64,000 nucleotides of DNA, from contig CAKQTC010000012.1 of NCBI GenBank assembly GCA_934274515.1, forward strand, positions 1 through 64,000. The letters are read 5' to 3'. A program made the translations under genes and the position numbers. Of this stretch, positions 25,874-33,728 are shown one piece after another (the first letter of the stretch is position 1; each line of letters starts with the position of its first letter). This DNA comes from an uncultured Clostridia bacterium. Lineage in GTDB: Bacteria; Bacillota; Clostridia; Christensenellales; DTU072. The notes beneath the pieces were generated by a model. That model was not told the DNA's origin. It saw only the letters and a list, made by a program, of their open reading frames with translations, and ran no database searches.

Positions 25874-26965
25874 ATGATTAAAATGCAAGAAAGTACTTTT
25901 GACGAAATAATATCCTTTGAGAATTTATATAAAGCGCACCGCAGGGCGAGATTAGGCAAGCGGCATAAAAAAGAGGTTATTGAATTTGAGATGAATCTTT
26001 CGGAAAATTTATGGCAGCTTCATTATGACCTCAAATACGGAAGATATCAAATAGGCGGCTATCACAAATTTATGATATACGACCCGAAAGAAAGGGAAAT
26101 ACAAGCGATATCGTACCGTGACCGAGTAGTCCAGCATACGCTTTGCGACAATTTTCTTATACCTCTTATGGAAAGGAAGCTGATTTACGACAACGGAGCG
26201 TGCCGCAAAGAAAAGGGCACGCATTTTGTTATCGGAAGATTGAGAAAATTTATGACCGAACATTATAAAAAATACGTTACGTCGGGATATTTTGTCAAAA
26301 TGGACGTTAAAAAATATTTTGACAGCATAGATCACAATAAACTTAAAAACTTACTAAATAAAGAAATAGCCGAAGAAAAAATCAAGAAACTCGTATTTTC
26401 CGTAATAGACAGTTATTGTTTTATCGAAAATAAGGGACTGCCAATGGGCAATCAGTCTAGTCAATGTTTTGCGCTTTATTATTTGGATGAGGTTGATAGA
26501 TTTATTAAAGAAAAGCTAAAAATCAAATATTATATTCGTTATATGGATGATATGATTGCGATAACTCCCGACAAAACAAGCGCAAACTTATGCTTGGAAG
26601 CGGTTTCCGAAAAGTTAATAGAAAAGAATTTGCAAATGAATGTGAAATCGCAAGTGGTTGCTATAAAAAACGGCATTAATTTTTTAGGATGGCATTTTCG
26701 ATTCGGAGAAAACGGAAAAATATTGCAAACCATACGGAAGCAATCTTTATTAAGAATGAAAACAAAACTAAAAGAAACGATTTTGCTTTTAAAAAAACAT
26801 AAAATTTCGAAGAAGAGATTAATACAATCGCAAAACAGTCTTAAAGGACATCTCGAAAAAGGCAACGCTTACAAAATCTTAAACAATTTGATTAAGGATT
26901 TTATAATTAATAAAAGTGTCCATAAAAATTATATCAGTCTCTATAAAAAAGCCCAGACTCCGTAA
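25874..26965 (+). CDS. DGR reverse transcriptase
   Basis: A 363-residue reverse transcriptase of the DGR/group II intron class. Motifs: SYRDRVVQH-type fingers region, KMDVKKYFDSI, GLPMGNQSSQ (residues 188-197, the DGR-type GxxxSQ variant) and the active site YMDD (223-226). It copies the TR RNA with errors opposite adenines and feeds the cDNA into the VR. No maturase or endonuclease domain follows, as expected for DGRs. The ATG has no visible Shine-Dalgarno sequence and stands just after a terminator, so production depends on read-through. A convergent gene cluster follows. Confidence 0.96.
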   Translation: MIKMQESTFDEIISFENLYKAHRRARLGKRHKKEVIEFEMNLSENLWQLHYDLKYGRYQIGGYHKFMIYDPKEREIQAISYRDRVVQHTLCDNFLIPLMERKLIYDNGACRKEKGTHFVIGRLRKFMTEHYKKYVTSGYFVKMDVKKYFDSIDHNKLKNLLNKEIAEEKIKKLVFSVIDSYCFIENKGLPMGNQSSQCFALYYLDEVDRFIKEKLKIKYYIRYMDDMIAITPDKTSANLCLEAVSEKLIEKNLQMNVKSQVVAIKNGINFLGWHFRFGENGKILQTIRKQSLLRMKTKLKETILLLKKHKISKKRLIQSQNSLKGHLEKGNAYKILNNLIKDFIINKSVHKNYISLYKKAQTP

Positions 26966-26982
26966 GGAATCCGGGCTTTATC
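26948..26982. terminator. Terminator between convergent units
   Basis: AAAGCCC (26948-26954) pairs with GGGCTTT (26973-26979) with additional inner pairs. It lies between the RT gene and the minus-strand cluster and is symmetric enough to act on both strands. Confidence 0.7.
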
Positions 26983-26985
26983 TTA

Positions 26986-27309
26986 TTAAGCTAAAACATT
27001 TCTATCGGGTATGTAAATATGATCGCCAATAGATATTGCTTTATACTTAATGCCGTCTTGTTCATAGGTTGTATAAGTAGGCTTGCCTTTTATCTCGTTC
27101 CGAAGGAAAAAGACGTTTGCGTCATATTCGACTTTACCGACATTTCCTTCAAGGAATTTTTCGTCGTTTCCTACCTCGATAATTTTGAAGCCTTTCTCTA
27201 TTAGCGCTGCCGAAAATTGCCATAGCTTTTGAAATTTACCGTTTGAGTCGGCAAGCATCGTAGCGTCGAGTTCGGGGTGATAAGCTGTAATTCTAAAATA
27301 GTTTGACAT
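26986..27309 (-). CDS. Small hypothetical protein (107 aa)
   Basis: A 107-residue protein of mixed alpha/beta character that I cannot assign; the N-terminus MSNYFRITAYHPE is typical of small accessory proteins in conjugative or integrative elements. AAAGGAG supports the start. It is the last gene of the minus-strand PcfJ cluster. Confidence 0.65.
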   Translation of the reverse strand: MSNYFRITAYHPELDATMLADSNGKFQKLWQFSAALIEKGFKIIEVGNDEKFLEGNVGKVEYDANVFFLRNEIKGKPTYTTYEQDGIKYKAISIGDHIYIPDRNVLA

Positions 27310-27327
27310 AATAATTTCTCCTTTGCG

Positions 27328-28644
27328 TTAAGCCGCTATTTTTTTAATTGTTTTGTTTGCGTAAGGTAGCCATACTTTGTTTATAAAATTGGCTGTTTGC
27401 TCGTCCGGCATACAGTTATATAAGCCATGTGTTTGCAGTATTTTATGTTCTGCCGGTGAATATTCAACGGTTATATACGGCTTTTCTATTTGGTCTTTGA
27501 TACGAATAAAGAATATTAAACTATCTTCCCTAATAAATTTTTGGTCGTAACCCATTTTCCCGACGCAATGATGCAATTCTTCGCCTTCCCGGAAAAGCTC
27601 TTGCGGAGATTTTGCTATGATACATACAAAGTTGTAATTGCCGTCATATTGCAAGGCTTTATATTTATCGGCGACCTCTGCGAACATTGAATATAATTCC
27701 TTTTGTTTTAATACATCTAACTTAGCCTTAGCTGTTTTTTGTTCGTCAATGCGAATATCGTGCCACCTCTTAAAATCGTGAGGGAAGAGATTTTTATTCT
27801 CATTCATATTTAATTTTAGATAGTTGCAAGCGACAACATAATCGTGATAAGAGGACAAAGATATATGGTTTGCTTTAAGAAATTTTACAAGTTTATACCT
27901 ATCTATCTTAGGAACTTCTCGCAGAACTAATTTATATGTAAAATCGTGTGCATATTCGAGCAATAGTTCTTTATTCGCTTGAAGGGTTTTCAACGGTTTA
28001 CCCGTCTTGTACGATTTTATGATTATATCAACGTAGTAATAATTCTTCATTAGTTCCTGTTTATGTTGCAATAACCATTTAGGAAAATTCTTGTCTTTTT
28101 GAATTTGTTTCAGTATTGTTTTGCTCATTGCAATTTGATTTAGACCTGCTTTGACAAGATATTCGATAAAAGGATATTGTTCGTACAGGCGAAGATATTG
28201 AATAACGTCTGTCTTTGTTTGTAGTTCAACGGCGCTGTAACGATATGCAGGCAGTTTTTGAAGATAGTCGAAATTTACGACTGGAGCGTACATATCGAAC
28301 ATTCTGTCATATTGCCAGCCCCATTCTTTGTCCTCGTACCATTTAGGGTATTTTGATAATCCTTCCTCATACCATCCGACACGATAACCGGCGAGTCTGG
28401 TATATAGCATATCTTTAATAAAGCATCTATCGCTATGTATCCCATGTATTGCACACTGTTTGTAATACCACTTTTTGCTTCGATTTCTTACGGCAACCGT
28501 AACCTTAACAAGCTCGCCGTTGTTTTTGGTTAGGTAAGAGTAGTATCTTGTTGATTTATCTTGGTCGGGATTATCTTTTAAGTTTGTCTCTTTTATTCTT
28601 TTTATTATGTACTTAGGTACAGGTTTTATTTTTGATATTTGCAT
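27328..28644 (-). CDS. PcfJ-like protein
   Basis: A 438-residue protein whose C-terminal part carries the PcfJ signature EGEELHHCVGKMGY and SLIFFIRIK. PcfJ is encoded on pheromone plasmid pCF10 and many Bacillota mobile elements; its biochemical role is unclear. The start at 28644 is preferred because GAGGTG lies 5 bases upstream; an earlier in-frame ATG at 28710 would add 22 residues without a good site. It overlaps the upstream PcfK/MutS-I gene by 19 bases. The pair occurs together in related elements. Confidence 0.85.
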   Translation of the reverse strand: MQISKIKPVPKYIIKRIKETNLKDNPDQDKSTRYYSYLTKNNGELVKVTVAVRNRSKKWYYKQCAIHGIHSDRCFIKDMLYTRLAGYRVGWYEEGLSKYPKWYEDKEWGWQYDRMFDMYAPVVNFDYLQKLPAYRYSAVELQTKTDVIQYLRLYEQYPFIEYLVKAGLNQIAMSKTILKQIQKDKNFPKWLLQHKQELMKNYYYVDIIIKSYKTGKPLKTLQANKELLLEYAHDFTYKLVLREVPKIDRYKLVKFLKANHISLSSYHDYVVACNYLKLNMNENKNLFPHDFKRWHDIRIDEQKTAKAKLDVLKQKELYSMFAEVADKYKALQYDGNYNFVCIIAKSPQELFREGEELHHCVGKMGYDQKFIREDSLIFFIRIKDQIEKPYITVEYSPAEHKILQTHGLYNCMPDEQTANFINKVWLPYANKTIKKIAA

Positions 28645-29579
28645 TGTTTCACCTCGATGTCCTTGCCAAAAAGGGCAAGTAATTTGTTTAGAATGATTAG
28701 ATCGGGACAATTATTTATTTCTCCCTCGTCGTCCATAATCGGCTCGTTTATATCGCCGTAGAACTGCTGCATTTCTTCTTCGGTCAATTCTTCGATTTCT
28801 TCTTCGGACGGAAGGATTTCTACTTCTTCGGAATTTTCGGCAACTGCGATTTTGAAGCCTTTATCTAATAGCTTCTTGAAGTAATTGTCGGTAGCGTGAT
28901 AGGGAATACCGCACATAGGAACACGTTTTTCCAAGCCGCAATCTCTACTTGTAAGAGTCAATTCAAGTTCTCGTGAAGCAGTTACCGCCGAGTCGGCAAA
29001 AACCTCATAAAAATCGCCGATACGCAGGAATAAAATGCAGTCGGGATATTTGCGTTGTAAATCAAGATATTGTTGATACATAGGCGACGGCTTTTTAGGC
29101 TCGGCAATAGGCGTAAATTCCGTTTTAACGGACTCAACGGGTGTAGTTACTTCTTCTTCCGTTAAGCTGTCGAAAAGGGATAATTGACCCGTATCCGATT
29201 TTTTGGGTTTAGGTGTTGTAACAACGGGCGGAGTAGTGGAAGTAGGTATCTTCTTCGGAGCAGGCTTATATTCCGTACCGTCAAGATTAAATAATTTACC
29301 TTCGATACTATCTTCTTCAAAATAGTGCATAGCCCATCCGAATACGACTTCATCTTCTACGCAAGCACAATTAGCGCCCTTTTCGGCTAACTTTCTTGCT
29401 TCATCGCTTGCATATTTCATAAAGCCGGAAAGTGTTTTCTTTGACAACAACTGCTTTCCGTTTTTTTCTATCTGAACGCCGTTATTTATTTTTTCGGCGA
29501 GATACTCCGTAGCGTTTTCTTCCAGATACGCTTTGAGTATTTCCTGCTCTTTTGTTTCTGTTGCTAAGTTTATTTGCAT
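28626..29579 (-). CDS. PcfK-like / MutS domain I fusion
   Basis: A 317-residue protein with two parts. The N-terminal 100 residues look like PcfK (ATEYLAEKINNGVQ, FMKYASDEARKLAEKGA, VFGWAMHYFEEDSIEG). After a Pro/Thr-rich linker (about 105-165), residues about 165-250 are a MutS mismatch-recognition domain I (PDCILFLRIGDFYEVF, LTSRDCG, PMCGIPYHA). An acidic tail follows. MutS domain I normally binds mismatched DNA with other MutS domains, which are absent here. AAGGAG supports the start. Confidence 0.85.
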   Translation of the reverse strand: MQINLATETKEQEILKAYLEENATEYLAEKINNGVQIEKNGKQLLSKKTLSGFMKYASDEARKLAEKGANCACVEDEVVFGWAMHYFEEDSIEGKLFNLDGTEYKPAPKKIPTSTTPPVVTTPKPKKSDTGQLSLFDSLTEEEVTTPVESVKTEFTPIAEPKKPSPMYQQYLDLQRKYPDCILFLRIGDFYEVFADSAVTASRELELTLTSRDCGLEKRVPMCGIPYHATDNYFKKLLDKGFKIAVAENSEEVEILPSEEEIEELTEEEMQQFYGDINEPIMDDEGEINNCPDLIILNKLLALFGKDIEVKQCKYQK

Positions 29580-29581
29580 TT

Positions 29582-29833
29582 TTAATTCTCCTTAATTGAA
29601 GAAAGGTCATCCGAGAACGGACAACCTTTCCATAGTTTTGTATATTCTTTAAGCGTTCTGACTTCTTTAACTTCCCATTCCGGTTTACGGAGTTTAGACG
29701 GCGGCTCTCTTTCATACCACCGAATATGCCATATAGCGGAACCGAGTCTGTTTGTTACGAGATATACCTTAAATTTTGATTTGCCGTATTCTCGGTAACA
29801 AACTTTATACCCGTATTTATTATTTGTTTCCAT
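29582..29833 (-). CDS. Small hypothetical protein (83 aa)
   Basis: A basic 83-residue protein starting METNNKYG, or two residues earlier at 29839. The second ATG is better spaced from the AAAGGA site. It overlaps the gene upstream. Aromatic and arginine-rich; family not recognised. Confidence 0.6.
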   Translation of the reverse strand: METNNKYGYKVCYREYGKSKFKVYLVTNRLGSAIWHIRWYEREPPSKLRKPEWEVKEVRTLKEYTKLWKGCPFSDDLSSIKEN

Positions 29834-30026
29834 AGGCATTTTCCTTTATTATTCCGTAAACATCATCTGCGTAAAATTCGCAGGTAAACCAGTTAAAAAT
29901 GGCGGTGCATTTCACACCGCCGTATTCAACTATGTATTGATTGTCACCTTGCTTTTCCAACATGGTTATTTCATCCATTTCCCCGTGCTTGCTGTATATA
30001 TGTGCCATTACCTTGTATGGTTTCAT
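29820..30026 (-). CDS. Small hypothetical protein (68 aa)
   Basis: A 68-residue beta-rich protein with the start supported by AAGGAGG. It overlaps the downstream gene by about 14 bases, in keeping with a compact operon. No family recognised. Confidence 0.6.
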   Translation of the reverse strand: MKPYKVMAHIYSKHGEMDEITMLEKQGDNQYIVEYGGVKCTAIFNWFTCEFYADDVYGIIKENAYGNK

Positions 30027-30040
30027 ATTAGGTTACCTCC

Positions 30041-30442
30041 TTAAAATGTTCTGACAAGTCCGCCGAATTGCATCTTTATCCCGATGCTTCCGAATTCCGA
30101 GCAAGTATCGTCGCTTACGTTTACTACATAAGAGCAGATATAACCGCTTTTCAGGTCATCACGGTCATATTCCCATTCTTCTCTATACTTGGACACATAG
30201 AGTAGAGAATACAATTCTCCAAACTCGGTATAGTTGTGAATAACGTGATAGACGGCTGCGCCGTATTCGGCTTCGAAAGTTCTAACCATTTTCTGTTCCT
30301 TTTCGTCCAGCCAATAGAGTATTCCGCCGTGTTCCGACTTGTTGATGACGTCCTCTTCTTCAAATTCCTTAATTACTTGTGGATAGAGCTTGAGGGTTTT
30401 CATTCTTTTGATAGCTTCTTGTTTTTGTGTAGTTCTTTGCAT
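30041..30442 (-). CDS. Hypothetical protein (133 aa)
   Basis: A 133-residue acidic protein with no motif I recognise; AAAGGAG precedes the ATG. It shares orientation and spacing with its neighbours in the minus-strand cluster, which looks like an accessory gene cargo or establishment module of a mobile element. Confidence 0.6.
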   Translation of the reverse strand: MQRTTQKQEAIKRMKTLKLYPQVIKEFEEEDVINKSEHGGILYWLDEKEQKMVRTFEAEYGAAVYHVIHNYTEFGELYSLLYVSKYREEWEYDRDDLKSGYICSYVVNVSDDTCSEFGSIGIKMQFGGLVRTF

Positions 30443-30462
30443 TGTTTTTATCTCCTTTATGA

Positions 30463-30876
30463 TTAAATGTAGTCTTGTAGTGTTTCGAAGTTCAGCCCGA
30501 CGTTTCTAAGTGTTTCTTCAAAGCCGAACCAAGCGAGTAAATTTTGGTTATATACGTCGTTTCCGAGCGGGTCTTCTTTATCCCATTTATCGCCAAATAG
30601 TTCTTTCATAGAATAAATTCCGGTCTGCTCCATAATTTCATATAATAGGGTGTCGACTTCTTGTTTGTGTTGTTTGTAAAATCTAACCGTATCGCAGCAA
30701 TAAATAAGGAAGCCAACCGTTCCCGATTGGCATCCATAATGTAATACGTCTGTAAATATATGTTTTTTATCGTCATAATCATTCCATTTATCTAAAACAT
30801 AGTTACAGACTCTTTTAGTGATTTTACTTTCCGTTTCTTGTTTGATTTTAGTAATGTTTGATTTCGTGAGCTTCAT
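30463..30876 (-). CDS. Hypothetical protein (137 aa)
   Basis: A 137-residue, mostly helical protein. Its start overlaps the preceding stop by 4 bases (ATGA) and a GGGGG site lies upstream, so it is translationally coupled to the Cys-rich protein gene. No family recognised. Confidence 0.6.
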   Translation of the reverse strand: MKLTKSNITKIKQETESKITKRVCNYVLDKWNDYDDKKHIFTDVLHYGCQSGTVGFLIYCCDTVRFYKQHKQEVDTLLYEIMEQTGIYSMKELFGDKWDKEDPLGNDVYNQNLLAWFGFEETLRNVGLNFETLQDYI

Positions 30877-31268
30877 TCGTCCACCCCCGAAAATTGAGGA
30901 TTGTTTTCACATTCGACTATATCGCATTCGCCGCAATCACCCATACAAACATTGGCTCTGTCGCATTGGGTAAAGAATTTGCAATTTTGACAATATAGCT
31001 TGCTGTCTTTCCGACAAACGTGTTTTTCTTCTTCTACTTCTTCTTCCTTAAAATCGTTTACGGATATTTTCTTATACTCGCATCCATATTCGAAGTAGTA
31101 CCCGTTTGTATCTGTCATTAGGTCATATTCTTTAACGGAAACCTTTCCTTGATATGACTCGACAACGGTTATTGTTTTTCTATCGCTGTTGAGGTCAACG
31201 ATATTGAAAGTGACGAAATCTTCACCATTAAAATATTGAAATTCTTTTAAGTAGTATTTGTGTCTCAT
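30873..31268 (-). CDS. Cys-rich putative zinc-binding protein (131 aa)
   Basis: A 131-residue protein with an N-terminal beta-rich half and a C-terminal cluster of nine cysteines (CRKD, CQNCKFFTQC, CMGDCGEC, C), suggesting one or two zinc or iron-sulfur sites. AAAGGAG precedes the ATG. It is coupled to the following gene. Function unknown. Confidence 0.65.
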   Translation of the reverse strand: MRHKYYLKEFQYFNGEDFVTFNIVDLNSDRKTITVVESYQGKVSVKEYDLMTDTNGYYFEYGCEYKKISVNDFKEEEVEEEKHVCRKDSKLYCQNCKFFTQCDRANVCMGDCGECDIVECENNPQFSGVDE

Positions 31269-31287
31269 AGTTTTTATCTCCTTTGCT

Positions 31288-31557
31288 TTATTCTGCGAAT
31301 TTGTACCAGATGTAGTAATTGATTTCTACGTCGTGCCCTTCGTATTCGGTAAGTTCGAAGTAAGCACCTTTGAATTCATTTTCCGTTCCGATTATCGGGT
31401 GACAATCTTTAACGCAGTCGTAAATTCTTATATACGGCTTGTTGTTTTTGCTAATTCCTGCTGTGATTAGCTCTTCATCGGTGATGTATCCGACACCGGT
31501 ATATTTGGTGTTTTCTTTCTTACCGATCCTTGTGATAGAGTAGATTACCTTCTTCAT
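31288..31557 (-). CDS. Small hypothetical protein (89 aa)
   Basis: An 89-residue beta-rich protein starting MKKVIYSITRIG. The start at 31557 has GGAGG 12 bases upstream; a longer in-frame version to 31617 would run through that site and is rejected. It is the promoter-proximal gene of the minus-strand cluster. Confidence 0.6.
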   Translation of the reverse strand: MKKVIYSITRIGKKENTKYTGVGYITDEELITAGISKNNKPYIRIYDCVKDCHPIIGTENEFKGAYFELTEYEGHDVEINYYIWYKFAE

Positions 31558-31569
31558 TTTTCTTAAATA

Positions 31570-31863
31570 CCTCCAAAGTGAATTTTTTGCCTTTCGGCAG
31601 GAAGGGCTAAGGACCACTGCTCAAAAGCCTGAATTTTTCTTTATATAGGTCAACGGCACAGGGGCAAAGGAAAAAGCGAGAAAATTTTGCGTTCAAACAT
31701 TGGCTTTTATATGAATGCAGTCAACATTTAGGGGATATAGGCTTAACACATTATGAAAACAGTCATACCACTTCGAAAGTAAAGCAAAAATTTATCGCCC
31801 TTTGAGCCTGCTTTTAGCTGTGGTACAACGACATTCCGAAAGGCAAAAAAGACTCTTGGAGGT
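31570..31863. repeat. Long imperfect inverted repeat
   Basis: The left arm (from 31570) and right arm (to 31863) are inverted copies over about 28 bases at the outer ends, including an exact 15-base match (31583-31597 with 31836-31850), and weaker complementarity continues inward (ACCAC, GCT, AAAGC blocks). About 240 bases separate the arms. It spans most of the 31618-32043 gap. It could be a small non-autonomous element, a replication or transfer site, or a long RNA hairpin. Confidence 0.7.
31640..31667 (-). promoter_or_regulatory. Possible promoter of the minus-strand cluster
   Basis: In minus-strand sense TTGCCC (31662-31667) and TATAAA (31640-31645) are 16 bases apart, about 85 bases before the first gene of the cluster. 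Match to consensus is moderate. Confidence 0.35.
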
Positions 31864-31921
31864 CCCCTTGAAAGGGAATGAAGAAGGGAATCCTATCACA
31901 AGGGGAAGGGGAGAAAGAATA

Positions 31922-31949
31922 AAGGCCTGAGCAAAATTGCTCAAGCCTT
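31922..31949. terminator. Hairpin, possible terminator
   Basis: AAGGCCTGAGCAA (31922-31934) pairs with TTGCTCAAGCCTT (31937-31949), one mismatch. A short T/A-rich tail follows on both strands. Confidence 0.5.
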
Positions 31950-31992
31950 AAAATTATGAAGCGTAGTTATATTTTTCTCTTGAAAAAAGTAA

Positions 31993-32039
31993 GACTATTC
32001 GAACATTATATTCTGTTACAAATAGGTTCGAATAGTCTA
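31993..32039 (-). terminator. Terminator of the tRNA-Arg unit
   Basis: AGACTATTCGAAC (31993-32005) and GTTCGAATAGTCT (32027-32039) form a perfect 13-bp stem. In minus-strand sense it is followed by TTACTTTTTT. It starts five bases after the tRNA 3' end. Confidence 0.75.
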
Positions 32040-32043
32040 ACTG

Positions 32044-32120
32044 TGGCGCGCCACGAGGAGTTCGAATCCCCAACCTTTGGTTCCGTAGACCAACGCTCTA
32101 TCCAATTGAGCTAGTAGCGC
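32044..32120 (-). tRNA. tRNA-Arg (anticodon ACG), CCA encoded
   Basis: A complete 77-base cloverleaf on the minus strand: acceptor GCGCTAC/GTGGCGC, D arm GCTC/GAGC, anticodon stem TTGGT/ACCAA with loop CTACGGA (anticodon ACG, reads CGN after A-to-I editing), T arm with TTCGAAC, discriminator G and encoded CCA. The editing enzyme tadA-like gene is at 50998. The 3' end faces the accessory region, so this tRNA is a possible integration site, but I find no second copy of its 3' end in the window. Confidence 0.95.
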
Positions 32121-32321
32121 ATAACGCTCTCGATTTCCCGATTGCGTTACTATTGTAGTTCTTTTTATAGAAAAAGTCAAGGTTTTCACGCACATTTTTT
32201 ACACGACGCCGTCGGTTTGTTTTTAACGACTAAAGCGCGTTGAATTTTTTTGCGAAAACGGAGCGCGCGCAAGCCGATATAGCGTCTTTAAGTTCTCGCG
32301 AGAACTTTCAAAAACCGATTT

Positions 32322-33620
32322 TTATTTTTTGAAACATAATTCTTTCAACGCCTCGTAATACACGTCCGTCGCTTTGTCGAATTCGGCTATATCGACGTAC
32401 TCGTCCGCGCAGTGCATGCCGCAATTCCCGTTCGGGAAACAAGGACCGAACGCGACGCCTACGGGCAGGACTCTTGCGTAAGTTCCGCCGCCTATTGCCA
32501 CGGGGCGGGCGTTTTCTCCCGTAACTTTGTTGTACGCGTGTAACAAAGTTTTTACCAAAACGTGGTTTTTATCGACGAAAAGAGGCAAGTGGAAAAACGT
32601 TTCCGTTATTTTTCCACTTAAAGCGGCTTGTAATTTTTCGGTAACGTACTCTTTTTTATACGTCACGGGGTGTCTTATGTCGAGTTCAAACGTGATTTTT
32701 CCGTTTTCCGTTTTTGCCGTGCCTAAATTGAGCGTAAGCGCGCCGCTTTGTTCGTCGCTTATTCTGAGTCCCGATACGTTGCTGCCGTCGTAAGACGAGA
32801 ACGCATTGCTCACTTCCTTGCAAACGCTTGATACGGGCGCAAGAATTTTAAGCAGTTTTATAAGCGCGTTTTCGCCGCCTTCGGGGTGCGAACCGTGGCT
32901 CGCGACGCCTTTCGTTTTTATTACGGCGTAATCTCCGTCGAGTTCTATCGAGCAGTCTTTATCGAACGACGCTTTTTTAATCTCGTCGCAAAGTTTAACT
33001 TTTGCTTCTGCCTCGTCCGGGACCATATTTGCTCGTTCGCCTGCTTTAATATAGACTATATTGTCGGGTTTGGGATACTCGATATTGTGGTATACGATAC
33101 CCTTTTCGCAGTTAATGACGGGGAAGTCGCCGTCGGGAGAGATGCCGAGCGCGGGCATTTCTTCGTTTTTTTGGTATGCGTCCATACATTGCCAACCGCT
33201 TTCTTCGTCGCAGCCGAGAATAAATCTTATGCGTTTAGTAGGAGTAAAGCCTTCGTCGATGAGTTTTGTCACGGCGATTAAGCACGCGATGAAAGGGGAT
33301 TTGTCGTCGAGCGCGCCGCGCGCGTAGATTTTTCCGTCAACTTCTTCCGCGCCGAAAGGGTTTTTCGTCCAACCTTTGCCGACGGGGACGACGTCGAGAT
33401 GTGTTAAAATACCGAAGAGTTCGCCTTCGCCGATTTCGCCGTAGCCGTAGTAATAATCGCCGTTTTTCGTGCGGAAACCGTGTTTTCTGAGAATATCGAG
33501 CGCGACGTCAAGACATTTTGCGACGCCTTCGCCGAAGGGTTTTCCGTTTTTTGACGGTGTTTCCACACTGTCGATTTTAAGCAATTCTTTCAAATATTCG
33601 AGTCCTTGTTCTTTGTTCAT
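32322..33620 (-). CDS. pepV: M20 family dipeptidase, PepV-like
   Basis: A 432-residue zinc peptidase of the M20 (PepV/Sapep) family. Metal-ligand motifs are present: THLDVVPVG, GALDDKSP, GCDEESGW with the catalytic Glu pair, SPDGDFP, and the C-terminal MHCADEYV. The lid domain lies between, with SHGSHPEGG. It cleaves dipeptides in the cytosol. It is the first clearly chromosomal gene to the right of the tRNA, transcribed toward it, divergent from gltX. Confidence 0.9.
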   Translation of the reverse strand: MNKEQGLEYLKELLKIDSVETPSKNGKPFGEGVAKCLDVALDILRKHGFRTKNGDYYYGYGEIGEGELFGILTHLDVVPVGKGWTKNPFGAEEVDGKIYARGALDDKSPFIACLIAVTKLIDEGFTPTKRIRFILGCDEESGWQCMDAYQKNEEMPALGISPDGDFPVINCEKGIVYHNIEYPKPDNIVYIKAGERANMVPDEAEAKVKLCDEIKKASFDKDCSIELDGDYAVIKTKGVASHGSHPEGGENALIKLLKILAPVSSVCKEVSNAFSSYDGSNVSGLRISDEQSGALTLNLGTAKTENGKITFELDIRHPVTYKKEYVTEKLQAALSGKITETFFHLPLFVDKNHVLVKTLLHAYNKVTGENARPVAIGGGTYARVLPVGVAFGPCFPNGNCGMHCADEYVDIAEFDKATDVYYEALKELCFKK

Positions 33621-33728
33621 ATCGCACCGCCCTTTTATTTTTATGCGTAAATATTATACACTAAAACGTTAAAGTATGTTACAATATTAAAAAATAAAAA
33701 CGAGAACTTTAATTAACGGAGTTATTTT

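Noticed and set aside
1793..32007. Shared ATTCGAACA near 1793 and near 32000 as att core of the serine recombinase
   Set aside because: Nine bases is expected by chance at this scale and no flanking palindrome is shared.
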